In this document: piece after piece, positions 6,821-13,515 of the stretch | Layout: each line of letters starts with the position of its first letter | Numbering within the stretch: position 1 is the first letter of the stretch | Source: CAYURH01 sp964447105 | Lineage (GTDB): Bacteria; Patescibacteriota; Saccharimonadia; Saccharimonadales; EFPC-124 | Assembly: GCA_964447105.1 (NCBI GenBank) | Contig: CAYURH010000020.1 | Coordinates: 1-20,033, forward strand | Direction: 5' to 3' | DNA length: 20,033 nucleotides | Made by a program: the position numbers and the translations under genes | Notes under the pieces: generated by a model | What the model was told of the DNA's origin: nothing | Databases searched by the model: none | The model's input: only the letters and a program-made list of their open reading frames with translations

Positions 6821-8014
6821 ATGCGTATCGTTATAGCTTCTGACTTACACTGGCCTAGCCGCAACGGCGTGGGTACATTTGGCCGCACATTGGCCCAAGG
6901 GTTGGCTGACGCCGGCCACGACGTGATGGTAATCGCTCCGTCGCAAACCGGCGGTCGGTACATCGAGATAGACAAAAATCATGAGGTGGCGCGAGTGACG
7001 TCGCTCCCCGCTCCCTTCTTTCCTACCTACCGTATTTCCCTGAACCCAGGTATGGAGGTCAAGCAATATATTGCTGATTTCAAACCCGACCTCATTCATA
7101 TTCAAACCCCATTGGGCATCGGCTTTGCTGCTCGCCAAGCGGCCAAAAAGATGAACATCCCCGTGGTCGCCACCAACCACGCTATGCCCGAAAACGTCAT
7201 GGAAAGCCTGCGTGCCATCGGCCCGTTTGCCAAACCTGCGCGGTTTATTCTAGAAGAATATGGCGAATGGTTCCATGGTAATGGTATCGACTACGTAACC
7301 ATGCCTACCAAAACCGCCGTGGATATGTTCAAAGAAATCGGTGACAAGCTCAACCTGCCCATCAAAGCCATTTCGTGCGGCATCAACCTAAGCCGCTTCA
7401 AACCGGGCAAACGCGACAAGAAATTGATGAGCACATATAACGTACCGGATAAACCCATTGTGCTGTACGCTGGCCGGCTCGACGCCGAGAAACATATTTC
7501 GGTGCTGGTGAATGCGTTCAAATTAGTGCGCGATGCCCACGATACTCACCTGGTGATTTCGGGCGGCGGCAACGACGAAGACAACCTGAAAAATCAAGTG
7601 CACGCCCTCGGTCTCGATAAACACGTGTCGTTTTTGGGCCGCGTGTCCGACGAAGAGCTGCCGCTTGTCTACAATTTGGGCGATGTGTTTGTCATGCCCT
7701 CCCCTGCCGAACTACAGAGTATTGTCACCATGGAAGCTATGGCTAGTGGTGTGCCAATCGTGTCCGTCGATGCCGGTCCGCTCTATGAGCTCTGCCACGA
7801 TGGCGAAAACGGCTATTTGTGCAGAGTTGATGACCCTGCTGACATGGCATCTAAAATTAACAAAATTTTGGCAAATGGCAAATTGCAAGAACGCATGGGC
7901 GACGAAAGTGTGGCCATAGCCAAAACGCACGATATCCGTCACACCGTGACCGAATACGAAAAAGTCTACGACGAAGCTATCGCTCGCCACAAAGTCAAAA
8001 AATCCAAGAAATAA
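6821..8014 (+). CDS. GT4-family glycosyltransferase, resembling diacylglycerol glucosyl-/PimB-like enzymes
   Basis: A 397-residue GT-B enzyme. The acceptor domain opens MRIVIASDLHWPSRNGVGTF, with the N-G-V-G-T turn typical of GT4 enzymes, and contains IHIQTPLGIG (92-101), ATNHAMPEN (117-125) and the YVTMPTK strand (158-164). The donor domain holds VLYAGRLDAEKH (214-225), SGGGNDEDNL, FLGRVSDEEL (271-280) and the E-x7-E motif PAELQSIVTMEAM with Glu297 and Glu305. This layout is close to enzymes that glycosylate diacylglycerol or phosphatidylinositol at the inner membrane face; the exact acceptor is inference. The basic tail (RHKVKKSKK) could help membrane binding. Its stop codon abuts the convergent hydrolase stop with no intergenic base, so no separate terminator exists. 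Confidence 0.9.
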   Translation: MRIVIASDLHWPSRNGVGTFGRTLAQGLADAGHDVMVIAPSQTGGRYIEIDKNHEVARVTSLPAPFFPTYRISLNPGMEVKQYIADFKPDLIHIQTPLGIGFAARQAAKKMNIPVVATNHAMPENVMESLRAIGPFAKPARFILEEYGEWFHGNGIDYVTMPTKTAVDMFKEIGDKLNLPIKAISCGINLSRFKPGKRDKKLMSTYNVPDKPIVLYAGRLDAEKHISVLVNAFKLVRDAHDTHLVISGGGNDEDNLKNQVHALGLDKHVSFLGRVSDEELPLVYNLGDVFVMPSPAELQSIVTMEAMASGVPIVSVDAGPLYELCHDGENGYLCRVDDPADMASKINKILANGKLQERMGDESVAIAKTHDIRHTVTEYEKVYDEAIARHKVKKSKK

Positions 8015-8872
8015 CTAGCCGATAAACCGGCGAATCGCCGCTGCTGCTTCGGCCGGTTTTTCATAGTGTATGAGATGCCCTACGCCTTTGATGGTGACGA
8101 GTGTGCCGTCTGATAAGCGACTGAGTAGCCGCTCTTGCCCTTCCGGCGGAGCAATCGCGTCTTGCTCACCTGCAATGAGCAGCGTGGGCACGTGTATGTC
8201 GTCGGCATACTGCATGGCGGTGTGGCTCATCGATGCCCGAAATGCTTGGTCGAGCGCCCGACGATCACGAAATGTGCTGAAGTGACGGAGGTGTTGCTGG
8301 TGGATGGTGGCGCGCATGGCTTTGTCGCGTGTGGTGGTGAGGGTGTGGGACATAAATTTGATAATAACGGGATTGCCGAGCAAGGCTCGCGCCGGTTTTT
8401 CGGGCAATCGTTGGCCCAGCCAGTAATAAAATTCAGCTGCCCACGCCAGGGCAGCCTTGCTGGCCGGGCTGGCAATGGTGTTGATCATGATTAGTTTTTT
8501 GATGAGCTTGGGGCTGTGCGCTGCCGTGGCTGCTACCACGATGGTGCCAAATGAATGACCGAGCAGGTACGGTTTTTTGAGTTGCAACGCGACTATAAAC
8601 GCTTCCACAAAATCACGATAACCACGAATAGTGTGCTGACGCTCATGCATAGGGCTCGAGGCGTCAAAGCCTGGCAGATCTGGCGCAATGATTCGATACT
8701 GGGGAAGATGGTCCACAATATATTGCAGCCCATGGTGTGTACCGCGAAATCCGTGGATCATCACGATTGTCGTGCGTTTTTCGGGGTTATATTCCCAGTA
8801 ACGCACAGTGCTGCCGAACAGTTTGATGGTATGTTTTAGCCCTGTGGCTGAGTCTGTTGTACTTCGTTCCAT
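8015..8872 (-). CDS. Alpha/beta hydrolase
   Basis: A 285-residue soluble alpha/beta-hydrolase. The oxyanion segment is IHGFRGTHHG (39-48), the nucleophile elbow GHSFG (105-109) has Ser107, the likely acid is Asp238 in GEQDAIAP, and the catalytic His is His266 in VGHLIHYEKP. A cap region lies between about 135 and 215. This set is complete, so the protein is probably active, but the family covers esterases, lipases, haloalkane dehalogenases and C-C hydrolases and nothing here identifies the substrate. The ATG at 8872 is the natural start; only a weak upstream promoter is seen. It is 27 nt downstream of the thermonuclease gene on the same strand and may be co-transcribed. Confidence 0.85.
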   Translation of the reverse strand: MERSTTDSATGLKHTIKLFGSTVRYWEYNPEKRTTIVMIHGFRGTHHGLQYIVDHLPQYRIIAPDLPGFDASSPMHERQHTIRGYRDFVEAFIVALQLKKPYLLGHSFGTIVVAATAAHSPKLIKKLIMINTIASPASKAALAWAAEFYYWLGQRLPEKPARALLGNPVIIKFMSHTLTTTRDKAMRATIHQQHLRHFSTFRDRRALDQAFRASMSHTAMQYADDIHVPTLLIAGEQDAIAPPEGQERLLSRLSDGTLVTIKGVGHLIHYEKPAEAAAAIRRFIG

Positions 8873-8899
8873 ATGCTGTTATTAGAGTGTAGCGTAAGC

Positions 8900-9457
8900 C
8901 TATTGGCTTTGCCAGCGTGTACCTTGGACAAAAGGATGGCAGGCGGTCCACAAACCCAGATTGGCGTTGCGGGCGTTGTCTTGACTGACGGCGAATTCGT
9001 CGGCTTTGCTAAATGGGAAACTGAGGTAGGCAAAGCCATAGCCTTGCTCGATGAGTCGCTGATCCCACAATGTGCCATCGGGTAGATACACATATCGCAG
9101 CAGGCGATTGTAGCGGTCGCGATTGTCCCCCAGTGGGTCGGCTTCGAGACGGACGTTCTGGCCTAGGAGCGCTTTGGTGCTAAAATCACTCGCTTGCGGA
9201 CCGTAGCATTGGACAGGCGTGTCGGGTTTGTGGGTTTCGGGGGTGTCCACGCCAATGAGGCGGATTTTTTCTTCGGTGCCGTTCATGAGCACGGCAATGG
9301 TGTCGCCGTCGTACACCTGCGTTACGCGGTAAAATCCAGGAGCAGTCGTATTGGCTGGCAGTACGTTTTGCACTGAGCCGGGGGACGCAAGTCGTGAGAC
9401 TGCGATTATGAGCAATAGAGCCAGTGAAATAAGTAACTTAACCCTACGGCTCCTCAT
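8900..9457 (-). CDS. Membrane-anchored or secreted thermonuclease (SNase family)
   Basis: The first 22 residues (RRVKLLISLALLLIIAVS) form a signal peptide or uncleaved anchor, so the 185-residue enzyme acts outside the membrane. The SNase barrel runs from about 42 to 170 with DGDT (50-53), the catalytic Arg66 and Glu74 in RLIGVDTPET, and Arg118 in DRYNR, equivalent to Arg35, Glu43 and Arg87 of staphylococcal nuclease. Two cysteines (Cys84 and Cys173) could form a disulfide. Family members cut DNA and RNA; for a reduced-genome bacterium, nucleotide scavenging or processing of imported DNA is a reasonable inference. A TATCAT box lies 7 nt before the ATG. Confidence 0.92.
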   Translation of the reverse strand: MRSRRVKLLISLALLLIIAVSRLASPGSVQNVLPANTTAPGFYRVTQVYDGDTIAVLMNGTEEKIRLIGVDTPETHKPDTPVQCYGPQASDFSTKALLGQNVRLEADPLGDNRDRYNRLLRYVYLPDGTLWDQRLIEQGYGFAYLSFPFSKADEFAVSQDNARNANLGLWTACHPFVQGTRWQSQ

Positions 9458-9464
9458 GCTCCGT

Positions 9465-9470
9465 ATGATA
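9465..9470 (-). promoter_or_regulatory. -10 box of the thermonuclease gene, near-leaderless type
   Basis: TATCAT is followed by the 7 nt ACGGAGC and the ATG at 9457. The GGAG within those 7 nt is too close to the ATG to act as a normal ribosome binding site. Confidence 0.4.
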
Positions 9471-9497
9471 GCAGAGTTTGGTGAGCGGCGTCACAAA

Positions 9498-10067
9498 TTA
9501 GTAATCGATACCTTTGTTGGCCAAGAATTTATCGTCGAAATGGTGGCGGATTTTGGTCATACGCGTGGCGATGTCGACCTTGGCGAATAGATCGTCTGGG
9601 AAATTACGCCCAGTGAGGCACAGGCTCGTTTTGGGTGCGCGCTTGTCGATAATAGTTTCGAGCTGTTCGTGTGTCAGCAACCCGTCGTGCACGGCATTGT
9701 TGATTTCGTCACACACGACGAGGTCGAAATCGCCTGATGTGGCACAGTGCAGCGCAAATTCGTAGGTCTTTTCGGCGGCGGCTTTGTGTTCGGCCTCGCT
9801 TACATCTTTGGCGCTGATATCGCCGGCATTGAAGAAGCCTTTGCCGCCTTTGTAAAATACTAATTTATCGTGGAACACTGGTTCGATTTGATGTATGAAC
9901 GTATGCTCCCCTACTTCCCAGTGCTTGATGAATTGTACGTAAGCGACGCGCCAACCGCGGCCAAGCGCTCGGCACATCAGGCCGATGCTAGCGCTGGTTT
10001 TGCCTTTGCTTTCGCCGGTGTATACCACTACCACATTGTCTTTGGTTTTGTAATCTTCAAATGCCAT
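9498..10067 (-). CDS. cobO: Corrinoid (cob(I)alamin/cob(I)yrinate) adenosyltransferase, CobO/BtuR family
   Basis: Transfers the 5'-deoxyadenosyl group of ATP to a reduced corrinoid. The 189-residue protein has the CobA/CobO-type P-loop YTGESKGKTSASIG (16-29), the GRGWRVAYVQFIKH block, FDLVVCDEINNAV (Walker B region) and LCLTGRNFPDDL, all characteristic of the family. I start it at the ATG at 10067 (MAFEDYKTKDNVVVV) because the family begins close to the first strand; the in-frame upstream extension to 10277 overlaps the GC-rich unit D gene antisense and is not credible. No corrinoid synthesis genes are in the window. The 73 nt upstream contain the hairpin of unit D. Confidence 0.88.
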   Translation of the reverse strand: MAFEDYKTKDNVVVVYTGESKGKTSASIGLMCRALGRGWRVAYVQFIKHWEVGEHTFIHQIEPVFHDKLVFYKGGKGFFNAGDISAKDVSEAEHKAAAEKTYEFALHCATSGDFDLVVCDEINNAVHDGLLTHEQLETIIDKRAPKTSLCLTGRNFPDDLFAKVDIATRMTKIRHHFDDKFLANKGIDY

Positions 10068-10099
10068 TACTTCTAGCCTAGGATAATAGATGTTGTTTT

Positions 10100-10132
10100 G
10101 CAACGAGCGGCGGGACCAGCGCCGCTCGTTGC
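10100..10132 (-). terminator. GC-rich hairpin after unit D (no U-tract)
   Basis: GCAACGAGCGGCG and CGCCGCTCGTTGC form a perfect 13-bp stem with a 7-nt loop, 8 nt beyond the stop codon. The minus-strand flank is AAAAC, not T-rich. The arm CCGCTCGTTGC also occurs upstream of the unit D start at 10608-10618. Confidence 0.6.
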
Positions 10133-10140
10133 GTGCGCCT

Positions 10141-10599
10141 TCACAGGCGGCTGAAATGGATTGTGTTGCCGCCTTTTCGCTCACCTCGGAGACCGAAGGT
10201 GCCGATGTGCACGAAAATGGCATGAAAGACCATGCTGACGTCCTCGTCACCCATATAGCTGAAGATGACGACACCACGGTAATCGCTGCTCAGATTGAAG
10301 TGCCACCCAACCGGCTCCCTGGGCGACGGTTGGTCGGGGTGGTCCAGAACAGCTCGCGCGATGGTGAGCAGCTCCGCGGCCGTCTGCGTTTCCAGCTGGT
10401 TAGGCTGTGGCCGACCCGTCCGCTGTGTAGGGAGCGCCGGCGGTGTCGCGGTGGCCATTTTGGGTGGCGGGGGTGCTGGAGGGACTGGCGCGTATGGTGC
10501 CACAGGGGGCACGTGCGCCAGTATCTCCAACGGATCGCCCTGCCACCAGTTACGAATCATGGTGCGGATCGTTCGCCAATGTGAAATGAGGTTCCGCAT
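10141..10599 (-). CDS. GC-rich orphan protein with proline-rich linker (unit D)
   Basis: I do not recognise this 152-residue protein. An N-terminal helix rich in Trp, Arg and Ile (1-22) is followed by a Pro/Ala linker (about 28-58) that contains APVPPAPPPPK. A predicted helix (about 66-90) and a beta-rich C-terminal domain with GWHFNLSSDYRGVVIFSYMG (98-117) and FVHIGTFGLRG complete it. The linker suggests two modules joined flexibly; no membrane segment or catalytic motif is evident. The ATG at 10599 has GGAGG 5 nt upstream, fixing the start. It is inserted between the glutaredoxin and adenosyltransferase genes, with its own promoter and hairpin, and its G+C is clearly above both neighbours. 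Confidence 0.7.
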   Translation of the reverse strand: MRNLISHWRTIRTMIRNWWQGDPLEILAHVPPVAPYAPVPPAPPPPKMATATPPALPTQRTGRPQPNQLETQTAAELLTIARAVLDHPDQPSPREPVGWHFNLSSDYRGVVIFSYMGDEDVSMVFHAIFVHIGTFGLRGERKGGNTIHFSRL

Positions 10600-10648
10600 G
10601 GAGCCCTCCGCTCGTTGCCTGTTGGCGTGGAGATGCCAACATTGTTAT

Positions 10649-10677
10649 CTTATACAAGAATAACGACTTAAAATCAA
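10649..10677 (-). promoter_or_regulatory. Sigma-70-type promoter of unit D overlapping the glutaredoxin stop
   Basis: TTGATT (10672-10677), 17 bp, then TATAAG (10649-10654). The TGA inside TTGATT is the stop codon of the upstream glutaredoxin gene. The leader holds GTTGGC/GCCAAC (10621-10640), a perfect 6-bp stem whose loop contains ATCTCC, able to pair with the GGAG of the ribosome binding site. Confidence 0.6.
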
Positions 10678-10934
10678 TTCATCGCAGCAATTGCTGCATC
10701 TATTTTGGGTCGGTCGAAGCCGACGATGATTGTGTCGCCAAAGGTAATGATGGGTGTGACCGCCTGGCCGATTTTTTGCATAACAAATTCTAGCGCTTCG
10801 CGGTCCACGCTTATGTCGCGCTCAGTGTAGGCGACGCCTTTGTCTTTTAGGTAGTCCATGGCCATGTGGCAGAAGCCGCAGGTTGGGCTGCTGTAGATAA
10901 TAACTTGGGGTGTGTCTTTTTGTGGAGTGTCCAT
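10674..10934 (-). CDS. Glutaredoxin / NrdH-like redoxin
   Basis: An 86-residue thioredoxin-fold protein, the right size for a glutaredoxin. The redox motif is CGFC (19-22) within IIYSSPTCGFCHMA, the cis-proline is Pro61 in AVTPIITFGD, and the last strand is VGFDRPKIDAA (71-81). It would reduce disulfides or serve as electron donor to ribonucleotide reductase; CGFC differs from the CPYC of classic glutaredoxins, and NrdH-like use is possible. I start at the ATG at 10934 (MDTPQKDTP) because the fold begins a few residues later and a TGATATACT extended -10 lies 7 nt upstream. The longer in-frame extension to 11012 runs through the unit E hairpin and is unlikely to be translated. Confidence 0.9.
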   Translation of the reverse strand: MDTPQKDTPQVIIYSSPTCGFCHMAMDYLKDKGVAYTERDISVDREALEFVMQKIGQAVTPIITFGDTIIVGFDRPKIDAAIAAMN

Positions 10935-10941
10935 ACTATTA

Positions 10942-10950
10942 AGTATATCA
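10942..10950 (-). promoter_or_regulatory. Extended -10 promoter of glutaredoxin, near-leaderless type
   Basis: Minus-strand TGATATACT, then 7 nt (TAATAGT), then the ATG at 10934. The same TGATATACT occurs upstream of the ATP synthase operon at 11438. Confidence 0.5.
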
Positions 10951-10978
10951 GGCTTTGATAAGTCCAAAGAAATGTGCG

Positions 10979-11003
10979 GTGCCGGCCCGGAGTGGGCCGG
11001 CAC
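10979..11003 (-). terminator. GC-rich hairpin after unit E (no U-tract)
   Basis: GTGCCGGCCC, loop GGAGT, GGGCCGGCAC: a perfect 10-bp stem 5 nt beyond the stop. The minus-strand flank is CGCACATTTC, with no clear U-tract. It lies just upstream of the glutaredoxin promoter. Confidence 0.6.
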
Positions 11004-11008
11004 GCGGA

Positions 11009-11326
11009 TCATGAACCCAGCAGCGGTGTTATCCCGATCTGGACGGTTCCACCGTGACTGTCGGAGTGGGTGCAGTTACTGGCCAGGGCTGAGCGAAGCC
11101 ATTTTCTGTACAACGTAAGGGTTTTCGTCATGAAGTTGTCCGTGAACTTGACGATGAGCACCGTCTCCGTCGCCTTTTGGAGGACGCGGAACTCGCAGAT
11201 GCCGGGGACATCTTGCAGCTCGGCTACGCCGTCACGTATGGCGCGTATGGCTGTGACAGTCCCTTGGCAAAGGAGCAGCAAGCGCGCCGCCTCATCCAGT
11301 TCCTGTTGCTGTACGCCTCGAGGCAT
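11009..11326 (-). CDS. GC-rich small orphan protein (unit E)
   Basis: I do not recognise this 105-residue protein. The first half is helical (ELDEAARLLLLCQGTVTAIR), followed by three probable strands (ICEFRVLQKA, TVLIVKFTD) and a basic helix TLTLYRKWLRSAL. There is no membrane segment or known motif. I choose the ATG at 11326 (MPRGVQQQ): a GGAAGGTGAG ribosome binding region lies just upstream, while the longer GTG start at 11335 would overlap it. It sits between glutaredoxin and the ATP synthase operon, divergent from the latter. It has the same pattern as the other GC-rich units: sigma-70 promoter, strong ribosome binding site, downstream GC hairpin. Confidence 0.65.
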   Translation of the reverse strand: MPRGVQQQELDEAARLLLLCQGTVTAIRAIRDGVAELQDVPGICEFRVLQKATETVLIVKFTDNFMTKTLTLYRKWLRSALASNCTHSDSHGGTVQIGITPLLGS

Positions 11327-11377
11327 ACATCTCACCTTCCAACTATCTATGTAATTGTCGTGGGGTCTGTGAGATAT

Positions 11378-11405
11378 ATTCTACATCTTTTTACAGAAAA
11401 ATCAA
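11378..11405 (-). promoter_or_regulatory. Sigma-70-type promoter of unit E
   Basis: TTGATT (11400-11405), 16 bp, TAGAAT (11378-11383) on the minus strand. It is back-to-back with the ATP synthase promoter that begins about 12 nt away. Confidence 0.5.
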
Positions 11406-11437
11406 CGGTACAGTGGCTTTCACAACAGATCACCATC

Positions 11438-11446
11438 TGATATACT
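11438..11446 (+). promoter_or_regulatory. Extended -10 promoter of the ATP synthase operon
   Basis: TGATATACT, with only a weak -35 (TTTCAC, 17 bp upstream). Transcription from about 11453 would give a leader near 58 nt before atpB. Confidence 0.5.
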
Positions 11447-11496
11447 GCCCTGTAGATGCAACGTGTACACGCTGATAGATTTTTAATGTCCCTTGC

Positions 11497-11510
11497 GTGC
11501 GGAGACGCAC
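11497..11510 (+). promoter_or_regulatory. Hairpin with GAGA tetraloop holding the atpB ribosome binding site
   Basis: GTGCG-GAGA-CGCAC ends directly before the atpB ATG at 11511. The GGAG that serves as Shine-Dalgarno spans the end of the 5' arm and the GNRA loop, so folding could modulate atpB initiation. Confidence 0.45.
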
Positions 11511-12353
11511 ATGTTTAGGCTATTCGCCGAAGCCGCAGGTGTACCATTGGCTGCCCAGCCAGTTTTTCATGTTGGGCCAGTGGCGGTCACCAACTCTATG
11601 TTGTTTGGAGTAATTACGGGACTGATGGTGTTGGTTTTATTTGGTGTTGCAGCTGCGCGAAGTACGGTGATCCCTCGTTCACGGTTCGCGTTTGCCGTGG
11701 AAACGGTAGTGGATTTTTTCTACGGCATCGCTGCCGAAAACTTTGGTAGCCGCAAAAAAGCCGCCAAGCATCTGCCCCTGCTCATCACCCTCTTTAGCTT
11801 CATTCTTATCGCCAACTTGTCTGGCTTGATCCCGGGTGTGGGCACTGTCGTGACCGCGACGCCCGAAGGCGAAGTGCCACTGCTGCGTGCATTTACGACC
11901 GATCTCAACGCCACGCTGGCGCTGGCGGTACTCACAATAGGCCTGGTGCAATTCTATGCGCTGCGCGAACTGGGGCTTATTGGTCATCTGAAGCACTATT
12001 TCACCGACAAACCATGGAATCCTCTCAACTTATTCATTGGCCTTATCGAAGTTATGGGCGAATTTATCCGCATCTTGACGCTCAGTATGCGGTTGTTTGG
12101 CGTGATTTACGCTGGTGAAGTGCTGCTGCACGTCATCGGCGAGCTCGCCGGTAACTTTGGCTGGGCCGCTACGGTGCCGGTGTATTTGCTCGAGATCTTC
12201 TTTAGTGCCATTCAGGCCTACCTATTTGTTATGCTTACCACTGTTTATTTGAGCATCGCCACCACACATCAACACGATGAAGCGCCGATGCATGAACCCG
12301 ATCCTCGTCCGCTGCGTATCAAACCGGCTGCGGCAGAGATAATTAGTAAATAA
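11511..12353 (+). CDS. atpB: ATP synthase Fo subunit a
   Basis: The stator channel subunit that passes protons to the c-ring. The 280-residue protein has about five or six membrane segments. The essential arginine is Arg194 in LSMRLFGVIYAGE (191-203), equivalent to Arg210 of E. coli, and the last helix contains IQAYLFVMLTTVYLS (234-248), a typical family block. The PLNLFIGLIEVMGEF segment (171-185) also matches. I start at the ATG at 11511 because GGAG lies 6 nt upstream; the GTG at 11493 is in frame but would overlap the ribosome binding hairpin. It is the first gene of atpBEFHAGDC. Confidence 0.95.
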   Translation: MFRLFAEAAGVPLAAQPVFHVGPVAVTNSMLFGVITGLMVLVLFGVAAARSTVIPRSRFAFAVETVVDFFYGIAAENFGSRKKAAKHLPLLITLFSFILIANLSGLIPGVGTVVTATPEGEVPLLRAFTTDLNATLALAVLTIGLVQFYALRELGLIGHLKHYFTDKPWNPLNLFIGLIEVMGEFIRILTLSMRLFGVIYAGEVLLHVIGELAGNFGWAATVPVYLLEIFFSAIQAYLFVMLTTVYLSIATTHQHDEAPMHEPDPRPLRIKPAAAEIISK

Positions 12354-12363
12354 AGGAGACATT

Positions 12364-12582
12364 ATGTCAGAAATCGACCCAAGTTTAATCAAAGGAATCA
12401 CCATCGCAGTTGGCGCCATCGGCCCAGCTATCGGCGTAGGTATGATCGGCGCATCGGCTGTGAAATCGATTGGTCGCAACCCCGAAGTACAAGGCAAGGT
12501 GTTGTCTGCCGCGTTTATTATGGCCGGCTTGGTGGACGCTGTGTTGGCGTTTGTACTGTTGATTGTGTTTACGACGAGCTAA
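12364..12582 (+). CDS. atpE: ATP synthase Fo subunit c
   Basis: A 72-residue hairpin protein that forms the rotating ring. Helix 1 has the glycine-rich run GAIGPAIGVGMIGA (17-30), the polar loop is GRNPE with Arg38, Asn39 and Pro40, and helix 2 carries the ion-binding carboxylate as Asp58 in MAGLVDAVLAF. An Asp at this position occurs in some species (E. coli Asp61); most others use Glu. The surrounding residues give no clear sodium-binding signature, so proton coupling is the default inference. AAGGAG lies 5 nt before the ATG, 10 nt after atpB. Confidence 0.95.
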   Translation: MSEIDPSLIKGITIAVGAIGPAIGVGMIGASAVKSIGRNPEVQGKVLSAAFIMAGLVDAVLAFVLLIVFTTS

Positions 12583-12592
12583 GGGAACGCCA

Positions 12593-13117
12593 GTGGAATA
12601 TTTTGCAGAAACATCAGGAATTGGCGCGCTGGGCCTCAACGTCCAGAGTTTTTTGTTCCAACTGATTAGTTTTGTGATTGTGCTGGTGCTACTGCGTTTG
12701 TTTGTAATCAAGCGCGTAGTCGCCACGCTGGAGGCGCGGCGCAAAGCCACCGAAGAAAGCCTGCAGCAGGCGACTGCCACCGAAGCTAAAATGCGCGAGA
12801 CCGAAGAAAAGATCAGTAAAATGCTGGGCGATGCGCGCGTCCAAGCTGACGATATCGTCGCTGGTGGTCATAAGCAATCCGCCGATATTGTAGAAGCAGC
12901 CGAAACCAAAGCCGCCCAACGTGCAGCGCACATTGTGGCCGAAGCCGAAGCTCAGCTCAAGCAAGAAGTTGCCAAAGCACGTGATGAGCTGAAAGCCGAA
13001 ACCATGCAGCTGGTTGGTTTGGCGACAAGCACGGTGCTCAAAGAAAAGTTAGATGCCCGCAAAGATAATGACCTCATCAACGATGCGTTGGCGGCTGCGC
13101 GGAGCAAAACGCAATGA
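12593..13117 (+). CDS. atpF: ATP synthase Fo subunit b
   Basis: The peripheral stalk. One N-terminal membrane helix (about 19-38, FLFQLISFVIVLVLLRLFVI) is followed by a long charged helix that runs almost to the end (about 40-165), typical of the b dimer. I start at the GTG at 12593 (MEYFAETSG) because AAGGGA lies 6 nt upstream; the track-length ORF from 12563 would overlap the atpE coding end. That gives 174 residues. The stop TGA overlaps the next start (ATGA), indicating translational coupling to atpH. Confidence 0.93.
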   Translation: MEYFAETSGIGALGLNVQSFLFQLISFVIVLVLLRLFVIKRVVATLEARRKATEESLQQATATEAKMRETEEKISKMLGDARVQADDIVAGGHKQSADIVEAAETKAAQRAAHIVAEAEAQLKQEVAKARDELKAETMQLVGLATSTVLKEKLDARKDNDLINDALAAARSKTQ

Positions 13118-13515
13118 TTAAGCTGTCGCGCCGTCGTTTGGTGCAAGGCCTGGTGGCCGAGTTGCGCAAACACCCCGCTCATGCCAAACAACTCATACGC
13201 CAAACTGCAGCGTATCTTATCGCCACTCGCCGCACCAAAGAGCTAGACCTGCTTCTGCGTGACGTAGCTGTGGAGATCGCTCATGTCGACGGCCATTTGA
13301 GCGCAGATGTGCAATCGGCCGTCAAACTCGACGCCAACGCTCGCCGCGCCATCGAGCACCTGCTGCAGACGGCAACTGGCGCCAAGACTGTCGACCTACA
13401 TGAGGCAATCAACCCCGAATTGATTGGCGGCGTCGTTGTGCGTACCCCGCGCCACGAGCTTGATGCCAGCATCGCCACCAAATTATCGCGACTAAATGAA
13501 GGAGCCGCTCAATGA
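13114..13515 (+). CDS. atpH: ATP synthase F1 subunit delta, short form
   Basis: Links the b stalk to the top of the alpha3-beta3 head. At 133 residues it is clearly shorter than the usual ~175-180. The C-terminal family signature is intact (NPELIGGVVVRTPRHELDASIATKLSRL, about 100-127, matching the usual L-I-G-G-V and D-x-S-x-x-x-x-L pattern), whereas the N-terminal helical domain that normally binds the alpha N-terminus appears shortened. It overlaps atpF and atpA by four nucleotides each (ATGA), so it is embedded in the operon and was not truncated by an assembly break. Confidence 0.88.
   Translation: MIKLSRRRLVQGLVAELRKHPAHAKQLIRQTAAYLIATRRTKELDLLLRDVAVEIAHVDGHLSADVQSAVKLDANARRAIEHLLQTATGAKTVDLHEAINPELIGGVVVRTPRHELDASIATKLSRLNEGAAQ

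Noticed and set aside
4689..8014. Reading the whole 4689-8014 cluster as a DNA glycosylation system.
   Set aside because: Both glycosyltransferases look like ordinary GT4 envelope enzymes and no hydroxymethylating enzyme is present; only the kinase-like helical protein is kept as a separate lead.
9498..10277. A longer start for the corrinoid adenosyltransferase at 10277.
   Set aside because: The extra 70 residues cross the unit D hairpin and its coding region and have no family match; the ATG at 10067 fits the family.
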